From contig CAZXBB010000070.1 in assembly GCA_964638815.1 (NCBI GenBank), forward strand, positions 1-19,051: a stretch of 19,051 nt of DNA, given 5' to 3'. This document shows, one piece after another, positions 6,578-15,000 of the stretch. The first letter of the stretch is position 1. Each line of letters opens with the position of its first letter. The notes beneath the pieces are model-generated. The model was given only the letters and a program-made list of their open reading frames with translations, ran no database searches and had not been told where the DNA came from. Position numbers and translations under genes: made by a program. The stretch comes from CAZXBB01 sp964638815. Lineage in GTDB: Bacteria > Planctomycetota > Phycisphaerae > Phycisphaerales > SM1A02.

Positions 6578-8133
6578 GTGCTTCCCACGGCAACCTGCAC
6601 CAGCTCTCGCGTGAGGGTGAGGCGGGCACGCGCGTCGTCGCGAGGCCCCCCTCGCGCTGGCTGACCCGCCTCCTGCTTCCCGGGATCATCCTCGTCGCCA
6701 TCGCGCTGCTGCTGATCCGGACTTCGCTCGACACCATCCTGCCGGCGCGAGCCGTCCGCGTGGTGCCCGTGATCGTCAAGACCGTGGCGGGCGCGGCGGG
6801 CGAGGTCACGGTGCAGGCGCCGGGGTGGCTCGAGCCGGACCCGCATCCGTACTACGTCACCGCGCTCGCGCCCGGGATCGTGGAGTCGATCCTCGTCCTG
6901 GAAGGCGCCCGGGTCGAGGCCGGGCAGATCGTGGCCCGTCTCATCGACGACGACGCCCGTCTCACGCTGCGCCGCGCCGAGGCGGACCTCCTGCGCCGAC
7001 GCTCCGAACTCGCGGCCGCCCGGGCCGACCTCGAGGCGGCCCGCCTCCAGCTCGAGCATCTCATCGAGCGATCGCGGGCGCTGGCCGTGGCGCTTGCGCG
7101 CGTGGCCGGGGCGGAGGCCGACGTGGAGCGGGTGCGCGCGGAGATCGCGGTCGAGCGCGCCCGGCGCGACGAGCTGGAGGACGAGCACCGGCGCAAGGCG
7201 GGGCTGGTGGAGACGCAGGCCGTGGCGGAGGCCGCCGTCGCGCGTCTTCGTCTGCGGCTCGACGCGCAGGAGAGCATCGTGAGGGCGGCGGAGGCGCGCG
7301 AAGCCGTCGCGCACGCGAAGCAGCTCGAAGCGCAGGCGACGCTCGACGCGGAGCGCTCGAACCAGTCGCTGCTCATCGAGGAGCGGCGGGCCGTCGCCCG
7401 CGCGGAGGCCGCGGTGGGAACGGCCGAGGCGTCGGTCGCGCTCGCCGAGGCCCAGCGCGACGAGGCGGCGCTCCTGCTCGCGCGGATGGAGATCCGTTCC
7501 CCCGTCGCGGGCATCGTCATGCAGCGTCTGGCGGCGCCCGGCTCGCGTCTCATGTCGGGGGCGAGCGAGCACGCGGCCCACGTGGTGCATGTCTACGACC
7601 CGCTGCATCTCCAGGTCCGCGTGGACGTGCCGCTCGCCGACGCGGCGCACGTCACCGTCGGCCAGGCCGTCGAGATCGTGGTCGAGGTGCTCCCGGAGCG
7701 CACGTTCACCGGGCGCGTGACGCGCGTCGTGCACCAGGCGGACATCCAGAAGAACACGATCGAGGTCAAGGTCGCGATCGAGGATCCGGCCAGCGACCTG
7801 AAGCCGGACATGCTCGCGCGCGCCAGGTTCCTCGCGGTCGTCACCGCCGGCCGCGGCGGGGAGGTCCGGCAGCGCGTGTTCGCGCCGGAAGCGCTGGTGC
7901 GCCGGGACGACGCCGGCGGGCTGGCGGCGCTCGTCGTCGGCGGGCTGGTCGAGGATCGCGGGCGGGTCGAGCGGCGCACCGTCACGACCGGCGGACGCGC
8001 GGCCGAAGGCTGGATCGAGATCGGCGACGGCCTGCGCGTCGGCGATCTCCTGATCGCGGATCCGCCGCCCGACCTGGAGCCGGGCGATCGCGTGCGGGTC
8101 GTCGGTGAGTCCGTCGCCGGTGAGGGAGGTTGA
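6574..8133 (+). CDS. Membrane-fusion protein (HlyD/MacA-like periplasmic adaptor)
   Basis: A 519-residue adaptor linking an inner-membrane transporter to a TolC channel. It has one N-terminal membrane helix (about 30-50), a first half-lipoyl motif (YVTALAPGIVESILVLEGA, about 91-109), a long coiled coil rich in Ala/Arg/Glu (about 130-300), the second half-lipoyl motif (IRSPVAGIVMQRLAAPGSR) and a beta-barrel with DPLHLQVRVDVPLADA and GQAVEIVVEVLPERTFTG. The coiled coil is long for this family, fitting direct contact with TolC. The start is GTG at 6574 within GTGA, overlapping the upstream stop, with a strong GGGAGG about 7 nt before it, so it is probably translationally coupled. The downstream ATPase and FtsX-type permeases place it in a MacAB-like system rather than an RND pump. 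Confidence 0.9.
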   Translation: MSASHGNLHQLSREGEAGTRVVARPPSRWLTRLLLPGIILVAIALLLIRTSLDTILPARAVRVVPVIVKTVAGAAGEVTVQAPGWLEPDPHPYYVTALAPGIVESILVLEGARVEAGQIVARLIDDDARLTLRRAEADLLRRRSELAAARADLEAARLQLEHLIERSRALAVALARVAGAEADVERVRAEIAVERARRDELEDEHRRKAGLVETQAVAEAAVARLRLRLDAQESIVRAAEAREAVAHAKQLEAQATLDAERSNQSLLIEERRAVARAEAAVGTAEASVALAEAQRDEAALLLARMEIRSPVAGIVMQRLAAPGSRLMSGASEHAAHVVHVYDPLHLQVRVDVPLADAAHVTVGQAVEIVVEVLPERTFTGRVTRVVHQADIQKNTIEVKVAIEDPASDLKPDMLARARFLAVVTAGRGGEVRQRVFAPEALVRRDDAGGLAALVVGGLVEDRGRVERRTVTTGGRAAEGWIEIGDGLRVGDLLIADPPPDLEPGDRVRVVGESVAGEGG

Positions 8134-8135
8134 CC

Positions 8136-8852
8136 ATGGCGATGATCGAATGCCGGAAGCTCGTTCGGCAGTACCGCAAGGGCGAGAACATCATCAAGCC
8201 GCTCGACGCGCTCGACCTCGACATCGGGGCCGGGGAGTTCATCGCGCTCATGGGTCCGTCGGGGTCGGGCAAGACCACGTTGCTCAACCTGCTCGCCGGG
8301 ATCGACCGACCGTCGTCGGGGTCGCTGACGATCGACGGGCTCGACATCACCGGTCTCTCGCGGTCGGCGCTCGCGGCGTGGCGCTCGCGCGCCGTCGGCT
8401 ACATCTTCCAGCTCTACAATCTCGTTCCGATCCTGACCGCGTACGAGAACGTCGAGCTTCCGCTCCTCCTGCACCGGCTCTCCCGGAAGGAGCGGCATGA
8501 ACGCGTCGCGCTTGCGCTCGACCTCGTCGACATCGCCGACCGGCACGATCACTATCCGCGCCAGCTCAGCGGCGGGCAGGAGCAACGCGTCGCCATCGCG
8601 CGGGCGATCGTGACCGACCCGACGATCATCCTCGCGGACGAGCCGACCGGCGATCTCGACAAGCAGGCGGCCGGCAACATCATGACGCTCCTGCGGCGTC
8701 TCAACGACGAGCTCGGCAAGACGCTCGTCATGGTCACGCACGATCCGAAGACGACGGAGTTCGCGGGACGCACACTGCACCTGGAAAAGGGGAAGCTCGT
8801 GGACGGGGACGGATACGGGGCGGGAGATCATCGGTTGGAGATCACGGCATGA
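8136..8852 (+). CDS. ABC transporter ATP-binding protein (MacB/LolD type)
   Basis: A 238-residue stand-alone nucleotide-binding subunit that powers the two permeases encoded next. It has Walker A GPSGSGKTT (40-48), Q-loop Gln92 in FQLYNLVPILTAYENVELPL, signature LSGGQEQR (144-151; family usual LSGGQQQR), Walker B IILADEP with Glu169, D-loop and H-loop His202. The Q-loop and neighbouring helix are typical of the LolD/MacB/FtsE group, which works with FtsX-like permeases. ATG 8136 is chosen over a TTG two codons earlier because GGAGG (8125-8129) lies 6 nt before it. It follows the adaptor stop by 2 nt. Confidence 0.93.
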   Translation: MAMIECRKLVRQYRKGENIIKPLDALDLDIGAGEFIALMGPSGSGKTTLLNLLAGIDRPSSGSLTIDGLDITGLSRSALAAWRSRAVGYIFQLYNLVPILTAYENVELPLLLHRLSRKERHERVALALDLVDIADRHDHYPRQLSGGQEQRVAIARAIVTDPTIILADEPTGDLDKQAAGNIMTLLRRLNDELGKTLVMVTHDPKTTEFAGRTLHLEKGKLVDGDGYGAGDHRLEITA

Positions 8853-8855
8853 AAG

Positions 8856-8887
8856 AGGCACGACGGCACAGAGGCGCGCAGGCACGG
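8856..8887 (+). repeat. 8-bp degenerate tandem repeat after the ATPase gene
   Basis: GGCAC-type cores start at 8857, 8865, 8873 and 8881, an exact 8-bp period (units AGGCACGA, CGGCACAG, AGGCGCGC, AGGCACGG). The array begins 3 nt after the ATPase stop. Confidence 0.7.
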
Positions 8888-8888
8888 A

Positions 8889-8918
8889 GCTCTCGGCGCG
8901 GCAGCCTGCGCGGAGAGC
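8889..8918 (+). other. Hairpin between ATPase and first permease
   Basis: GCTCTC pairs with GAGAGC and the inner CGCG pairs with CGCG around an 8-nt loop, with a GG bulge on the left side. It directly follows the 8-bp repeat inside the probable operon and may stabilise or process the mRNA. From here to the next ATG at 9001 I see only the Shine-Dalgarno GGGAG. Confidence 0.35.
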
Positions 8919-9000
8919 GGGTGTCGCTCGCGCGTGAAGTCCTTCTGCCGGCGGCCCTCGTCGCGTCCGTGCGATCGTGCTTTGCTTCGGGAGCCTGAAC

Positions 9001-10158
9001 ATGTTCGCACCACGTCACATCCCCCTCGTTCTCAAGCACGTCGCGCGTCACCGCACGCGCTCGCTGCTCACCGTCGCCGGCGTGGCCATCGCCATGTTCC
9101 TCTTCTGCTCGGTGCAGTCGATGCAGCGCGGCGTCACGGCCGCCACCGAGGTCGCGGCAACGGACACGACGCTCGTCGTCTATCGCGAGAACCGCTACTG
9201 CCCGTTCACGAGCCGGCTGCCGCAGCACTATGAGCGGCGGATCGAGGCGATTCCCGGCGTGGACAGCGTCGTACCGGTGCTCATCCGCGTCTCGAACTGC
9301 CGGGCGTCGCTCGACGTCGTCACCTTCCGCGGCGTTCCCGAGGAGCACTTCGTGCGACAGTACGGGCCCGAGCTCGACATCATCGCCGGATCGCTCGACG
9401 AATGGCGTCGCCGGAGCGACGCGGCACTCGTCGGCGAGGCGCTCGCGACGCGCCGGGGCGTGAAGGTCGGCGACCGCTTCAGCGCCGCGGGCGTCACCGT
9501 GTACGTCGCGGGCGTGATCAGCTCGGAGGAGCCACAGGACCGGAACGTGGCCTACACGCACCTGTCCTTCATCCAGGAGGCGAGCCGGCGGGGCGGGACC
9601 GGCGGCATCGTGACGCAGTTCAACGTGAAGGTGGACGATCCGGCGAAGCTGGAGACGGTCGCCGCGGCGATCGACGCCGAGTTCGCCCGCGACCAGGAGC
9701 CGACGTCGACGCACGCCGAGAAGGCCTTCGTCGCCCGGGCGGCGTCGGACGTCCTGGCGATCGTGGGATTCGCCGGATGGCTCGGATGGGGCGCGCTCGC
9801 CGCCGTGTTCGGACTCGTCGCGAACGCGATCGTGCTCGCCGTGCAGGACCGCGTGCGCGACCACGCCGTGCTCCAGACGCTCGGGTTCGCGCCGTCTCTC
9901 ATCGGTCAGCTCATCGTGGCCGAGGGCGTCGTCATGGGCTCTCTCGGCGGCGTCGTCGGCGCGGTCGCCGCGTACGGCTTCGTGCGCCACGGTCGCTTCA
10001 GCCTGACGATGGAGGGGCTCAACGTCGAGGTGGCGTCGGATCCGATGATCATCGTCGTGGGGCTGCTGCTCTCGGTCGGGCTCGGCGTGTGCGCCGGGCT
10101 GGTTCCCGCGTGGCAGGTCTCCCGGCGCGAAATCGCCACGTGCTTCAGGGCCGTATAA
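9001..10158 (+). CDS. ABC transporter permease, FtsX/MacB type (first of two)
   Basis: A 385-residue inner-membrane permease. One N-terminal transmembrane helix (about 21-38) is followed by a large periplasmic domain (about 40-255), then three C-terminal helices: LAIVGFAGWLGWGALAAVFG, LIVAEGVVMGSLGGVVGAVAA and IIVVGLLLSVGLGVCAGLV. The coupling motif RVRDHAVLQTLGF before the third helix is typical of FtsX-family domains and contacts the ATPase. ATG 9001 has a GGGAG about 7 nt upstream; a GTG at 8977 is open but adds residues before the conserved start. It probably pairs as a heterodimer with the next permease, 18 nt away. Substrate is unknown. Confidence 0.9.
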   Translation: MFAPRHIPLVLKHVARHRTRSLLTVAGVAIAMFLFCSVQSMQRGVTAATEVAATDTTLVVYRENRYCPFTSRLPQHYERRIEAIPGVDSVVPVLIRVSNCRASLDVVTFRGVPEEHFVRQYGPELDIIAGSLDEWRRRSDAALVGEALATRRGVKVGDRFSAAGVTVYVAGVISSEEPQDRNVAYTHLSFIQEASRRGGTGGIVTQFNVKVDDPAKLETVAAAIDAEFARDQEPTSTHAEKAFVARAASDVLAIVGFAGWLGWGALAAVFGLVANAIVLAVQDRVRDHAVLQTLGFAPSLIGQLIVAEGVVMGSLGGVVGAVAAYGFVRHGRFSLTMEGLNVEVASDPMIIVVGLLLSVGLGVCAGLVPAWQVSRREIATCFRAV

Positions 10159-10176
10159 GGGCTGTACGGAAGATTG

Positions 10177-11343
10177 ATGAAGCAACTCCCATTCGAGTAC
10201 GCGGTGCGGAACCTGTGGCGCGCGCCCGTGCGTCTCGGCCTCAGCATCCTCGGCAGCGCGCTGGTGGTGCTGCTCGTGCTCGCATCGGCGGCGTTCGTCA
10301 CCGGCATGCAGCGATCGCTCCGCGTGACGGGGCTCGACCGGAACATCGTCATCCTCGGGTCCGGGTCGGAGGAGAGCATCGAGCGGAGCGAGATCGACCC
10401 GCGGGTGGCGACGATCGTCGCCGCCGGCGTGCCGGGCATCCGCACGCGTCTCGGTGTGCCCTACGTCTCGCCGGAAATCCACCTCGCGCTGACCGTGATG
10501 ACGAGGCCCGAGGAGACGGAGGGTCACCTCACGGTCGTCCGCGGCGTGGACAGCCGCGCGTTCCTCGTGCACCCGCAGGTGCGGATCACGCAGGGCCGCC
10601 CGCCGGAGGCGGGACGCGACGAGGTGATGGTCGGCGATCTCGTCGCGCCCAGGCTCGGCGTCGACGACGATCAGCTCGCCGTCGGATCGCGACTGTGGAT
10701 CGACGGCCGGCCGTGGACGATCACCGCGCGGTTCGAGGCCCCGCACACCGTGATGGCCGGGGAGATCTGGTGCCCGTTGACGGATCTCCAGATCGTCGCG
10801 CAGCGCGACTCGCTCTCGTGCGTCATCCTGACGAGCGAGACCGCGGAGCTCGCCGACGTCCAGGCCTTCGCGGCGCAGCGTCTCGATCTCGAGATCGCGG
10901 CCATGAGCGAGGCGACGTATTACGGCGGGTTGATGTCGTTCTTCGCGCCGATTCGCACGATGGTGCTCGTGACCGCCGCGCTCGTTGCGCTCGGCGGCGT
11001 TCTCGGCGGTCTCAACACGATGTACGCGGCGTTCGCGTCGCGCGTGCGCGAGCTCGGATCGCTCCAGGTCCTCGGCTTCCGCCGGCTGGCGATCGTCCTC
11101 TCGCTCGTTCAGGAGTCGGTGCTCGCCGCCTCGATCGGCGCGATCGTGGCGATCGCGATCGGCGTCTGGCTGCTGGATGGGCTCGCGATTCGCTTCTCGA
11201 TGGGGGTCTTCGGGCTCGTTGTGGACCATACCGTCGTCTTCATCGCGCTCGTCGCCGGGCTGTTGCTCGGCACCGTCGGCGCGCTGCCCCCGGCCTTCCG
11301 CTGTCTGCGGATGCCGATCACGGAAGCCCTGAAAGCCGGATGA
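10177..11343 (+). CDS. ABC transporter permease, FtsX/MacB type (second of two)
   Basis: A 388-residue partner permease with the same build: N-terminal helix (about 20-40), a periplasmic domain (about 45-255), then three helices including MVLVTAALVALGGVLGGLNT, a helix at AIGAIVAIAIGVWLL-like sequence and VVFIALVAGLLLGTVGAL. The coupling motif is RVRELGSLQVLGF. It is clearly related to, but diverged from, its neighbour, so the transporter is probably a heterodimer served by one ATPase. ATG 10177 follows a GGAAG; a TTG one codon earlier is less likely. The stop is followed by a 15-bp tandem repeat and the lipoprotein gene. Confidence 0.9.
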   Translation: MKQLPFEYAVRNLWRAPVRLGLSILGSALVVLLVLASAAFVTGMQRSLRVTGLDRNIVILGSGSEESIERSEIDPRVATIVAAGVPGIRTRLGVPYVSPEIHLALTVMTRPEETEGHLTVVRGVDSRAFLVHPQVRITQGRPPEAGRDEVMVGDLVAPRLGVDDDQLAVGSRLWIDGRPWTITARFEAPHTVMAGEIWCPLTDLQIVAQRDSLSCVILTSETAELADVQAFAAQRLDLEIAAMSEATYYGGLMSFFAPIRTMVLVTAALVALGGVLGGLNTMYAAFASRVRELGSLQVLGFRRLAIVLSLVQESVLAASIGAIVAIAIGVWLLDGLAIRFSMGVFGLVVDHTVVFIALVAGLLLGTVGALPPAFRCLRMPITEALKAG

Positions 11344-11355
11344 GCCGGCGCCCGC

Positions 11356-11385
11356 TGCCCGAGTGCTCAATGCCCCAGTGCTCAA
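11356..11385 (+). repeat. Two-copy 15-bp tandem repeat
   Basis: TGCCCGAGTGCTCAA (11356-11370) is followed immediately by TGCCCCAGTGCTCAA (11371-11385), one mismatch. The last bases run into the AAGGAG Shine-Dalgarno (11384-11389) of the lipoprotein gene, so the repeat forms its leader. Confidence 0.8.
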
Positions 11386-11397
11386 GGAGATTCGACC

Positions 11398-11931
11398 ATG
11401 AAAGCTCTCTTATCCGCGATCTTCGCGATGTCCCTTTTCCTCGGCGCGCCGGGGTGTGACCGGTCCGCGCCGGACCCGACGGCGGCGACCGCCGGCGAGG
11501 TGAGCGTCCCGCCGTCACTCTTCGTCGCGACGGAGCCCGCCGATGCGCGGCCGCTCGCCGCGGCGAAGGCCGGAGCGAAGGTCGGTGATCACGTCGTGTT
11601 CGAGGCCCGCATCGGCGGCCGACGCGAGGCTTTCGTCGCGGGCCGCGCGATCTTCTTCGTGGCCGACCCGTCGCTCAGGTCGTGCGACGAGATCCCCGGC
11701 GACACGTGCAAGTACCCGTGGGACTACTGCTGCGAGACGCCCGAGAGCCGCACGAAGAACATGGCGACGGTCCAGGTGGTGGACGCGGGCGGCCAGCCGC
11801 TCAGGACGTCGCTCGAGGACCGGCACGGTCTCGCGCCGCTCAGGACGGTCGTGGTCGTGGGGACGGTCGGACAGGCGGACGGCGGCAACCTCGTCGTGAA
11901 CGCCGAGGCGATTCACGTCAAGCCGGGCTGA
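11398..11931 (+). CDS. Cys-containing lipoprotein at the end of the efflux operon
   Basis: A 177-residue protein with a lipoprotein signal (MKALLSAIFAMSLFLGAPGC), lipidated at Cys20. The +2 residue is Asp, which in enterobacteria keeps lipoproteins in the inner membrane. The mature part (about 60-177) looks like a small beta-rich, possibly OB-fold domain: VGDHVVFEARIGG, AFVAGRAIFFVADPSL, MATVQVVDAGGQPL, TVVVVGTVGQADGGNLVV. It carries four cysteines (96, 104, 111, 112) in SCDEIP-GDTCKYPWDYCCE, possibly a metal or disulfide site. I do not know the family. The Shine-Dalgarno AAGGAG is 8 nt upstream. Its place after the two permeases suggests a periplasmic accessory of the transporter. Confidence 0.82.
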   Translation: MKALLSAIFAMSLFLGAPGCDRSAPDPTAATAGEVSVPPSLFVATEPADARPLAAAKAGAKVGDHVVFEARIGGRREAFVAGRAIFFVADPSLRSCDEIPGDTCKYPWDYCCETPESRTKNMATVQVVDAGGQPLRTSLEDRHGLAPLRTVVVVGTVGQADGGNLVVNAEAIHVKPG

Positions 11932-11973
11932 GCCGGCCCGGCCGCCTCGAGCCGATCGAACGAGGCGCCGTCG

Positions 11974-12002
11974 AAAAAAAAGCCCCGGCGCAGAGCCGGG
12001 GC
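11974..12002 (-). terminator. Rho-independent terminator of the Cys-repeat protein gene
   Basis: GCCCCGGC (11982-11989) and GCCGGGGC (11995-12002) form a perfect 8-bp GC stem with a 5-nt loop. On the minus strand the hairpin is followed by eight T (11981-11974). It lies 28 nt past the stop of the minus-strand gene and sits tail to tail with the end of the efflux operon. Confidence 0.92.
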
Positions 12003-12029
12003 CGAAGGTCGGGAGCAGGATCGCACGGC

Positions 12030-15000
12030 CTACTGCTGTCGCGCGAGCACCTCGAGCAGATCGGCGAAGTTCACGAACCCGTCGCGGTTGACGTCCTCCG
12101 GACACGTCTCACACGTGCCCCACGCCGTGAGCACGGCGAGCACGTCGCCGACGTTGATCTCGCGGTCGCCGTTGACGTCCGGGTCCACCGGGTCGCCGAT
12201 CACGAGCGGCGCGGGCCCGCCGGGCGTGCAGTCCATCACGCCGCCTGCCTCGTCGACAAGCCCCTCGAGGAGCCAGTCGTTGATGAGACCGCTCTCGTTG
12301 CTCTTGCCGTTGCCCTGGCGTCGGCCGCAATCCTCGGGCCCGTCCATCTCGTTGTCCGAGCACGAGCGGTGGAACTTCGAGCGTCCGATGAGGTTGCTCG
12401 TGCCGGCCTCGAAGATCTCCCAGTACGAGTCGTTCGGGCCCGCGAGCGGACCGACGGTGATCTCGTCACCGACCTCAATGCCGTCGATGTCGGCGAGCAG
12501 CGGGCCGCCGACGTTGCCGTCGTACGCGCGGACGCGCACCGGCTCGGCGCCGTCCCAGATCATCGTCATCTCGACGATCTTGCCGTCGCAGTCGAAGCAG
12601 CGATCGGTCGCGCAGCTCGTGCCGTCGCCGAGATACATGCCGCCGGCCGTCTCGCAGCAGAACGCGGTGAGGTCCGCGCATCCGCCGTCATGCTCCTCGA
12701 GGCAGCACGCGCCGACGGGATCCTCGCACGCGACATCCTCGCACAGCGTGCCGTCGCCCTGGAAGGTGCCGCCGGCCGCCTCGCAGTCCTCCTGCGAAAG
12801 GACCATGCAGCTCTCGTTGCCGCCGCCGCCGCCGCCGAGACCGCAGTCAAACGCAGCGCCGCTGCCGTCGACGAGCCCTTCGAGGATCCAGTCGTTGATG
12901 AGACCGCTCTCGTTGCTCTTGCCGTTGCCCTGGCGTCTGCCGCAGTCCTCGGGCCCGTCCATCTCGTTGTCCGAGCACGAGCGGTGGAATTTCGAGAGTC
13001 CGATGAGGTTGCTCGTGCCGGCTTCGAAGATCTCCCAGTACGAGTCGTTCGGCCCCGCGAGCGGGCCGACGGTGATCTCGTCACCGACCTCAATGCCGTC
13101 GATGTCGGCGAGCAGCGGGCCGCCGACGTTGCCGTCGTACGCGCGGACGCGCACCGGCCCGGCGCCGTCCCAGATCATCGTCATCTCGACGATCTTCTGG
13201 TCGCACTCGAACACTCCGGTCGGGCATTCCTCGTCGGGGAGGCAGCACGCGCCGTCGTTGCCGCACGTCTCCGGATCGCACGCGCTTCCTTCACCCTGGA
13301 AGATGCCGCCCTGCTCGTCGCAGGTCTCCACCTGCGTCAGCACGCATTCGCCGTCGGGCAGGCAGCACGCGCCCTGCTGCGGGCACGGGTTCGGATCGCA
13401 GCCGACGCCGTCGTCCTGCGTCACGCCGCCCTCCGCCAGGCATTCCTCCCCGGTGAGGATCTCGCAACTGCCGTCCGCAAAGCAGCACGCCCGCGGGCAG
13501 TCCGCCGTGTCGCACGTCGAGCCCTCGCCCTGGAAGAGACCGCCCGCGTCTTCGCACGCGTCGCTCTGCGTCACGATGCACGAGAGATCGGGCAGGCAGC
13601 ACGCGCCCGGCTGCCGGCACCGGCCCGGTTCGCAGATCGTCTCGTCGCCCTGGTAGCCGCCGCCCTGCATCGCGCACTCCTCCTGCGTGACGACGACGCA
13701 TCCGCCGTCGTCGAAGCAGCACGCGCCCTTGGTCGGCGGGCAGAGCTCCGGCGTGCACTCGGTGCCGTTGCCCTGGTATGCGCCGCCCGCGGCGTTGCAC
13801 TCGGCCTGGGTCAGGACTTCGCAGGTGCCGTCGTCGAAGCAGCACGCGCCGTCCGGATCCGGGCATCGCTCCGGCGAGCACGTCACGTCGTCGCCCTGGT
13901 AGACGCCGCCGGCCGCGTCGCACTCAGCCTCGGTCAGGACCTGGCACGAACCGTTCTCGAGGCAGCATGCGCCCTTCGGATCCGGGCAGAGCCCCGGTGT
14001 GCACACCGTGTCGTTGCCCTGGTAGGCGCCGCCCTGCGCTTCGCAGTCGTCCCGCGTCGCGATGACGCACACGCCGCCGTCGAGGCAGCAGGCGCCCTCG
14101 GGCTGCGGGCACAGGCCGGGCGCGCAGATCGTCTCGTCGCCCTGGTAGTCGCCGCCCTGTCCGGCGCACTCCTCCCCGGTCAGGACCGCGCACGAGCCGT
14201 CGGCGAAGCAGCACGCGCCCTTCGGCGGCGGGCAAAGCTCCGGCGTGCACATGGTGTCGTTGCCCTGGTAGACGCCGCCCTGCGCCCGGCAGTCGTCCCG
14301 CGTGAGCACGAGGCATGCTCCGGTGTCGAAGCAGCACGCGCCCTCGGGGCGCGGACACAGATCCGGCGCGCACGCGACGTCGTCGCCCTGGTAGGTGCCG
14401 CCCTGGGCGTTGCAGACCGCCTCCGTGAGGCGGACGCAGAGGCCGCTCGGGAAGCAGCACGCGCCGTCCGGATCGGGGCACAGGTCCGGTGAGCACTCCG
14501 TTCCGGAGCCCTGGTAGACGCCGCCCTCGCTGATGCACGCCGCCTGGGTCAACTCGACGCACGAGCCGTCGGGGAAGCAGCACGCCCCGGTCGGCAGGTC
14601 GCAGACGCCCGGTTCACAGATCGTCCCGTCGCCGCCGTAGAGTCCGCCCTGCGCGACGCACTCGTCATCGGTCGTCACGACGCACGTGCCGTCGTCGAGG
14701 CAGCATGCGCCCTTCGGCGCCGTGCAGGGGTTCGGATCGCACGGCACGCCGTCGCCGGCGTAGCTGCCGCCCTGGCTCGCACAGCTCGCGCTGGTGAGCT
14801 GGAAGCAGGCGCCGTTGTCGAAGCAGCACGCGCCGCGCGGCTGCGGGCAGAGACCCGGGACGCACTCGGTTCCGCTGCCCTGGTACGAGCCGCCCTGGTC
14901 ACGGCAGTCGTCCTGTGCGAGGATCACGCAACTGCCGTCGGGGAAGCAGCACGCCCCGGTCGGCAGGTCGCAGAGGCCCGGCACGCAGGTCGTGCCGTCG

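Noticed and set aside
11682..14492. Very long open frame on the plus strand across the end of the efflux operon and into the Cys-repeat gene
   Set aside because: It is antisense to the repeat protein, starts inside the lipoprotein gene, and its repetitive Ala/Arg/Val-rich sequence mirrors the GC-rich repeats. The minus-strand frame has a signal peptide, ribosome site and terminator.
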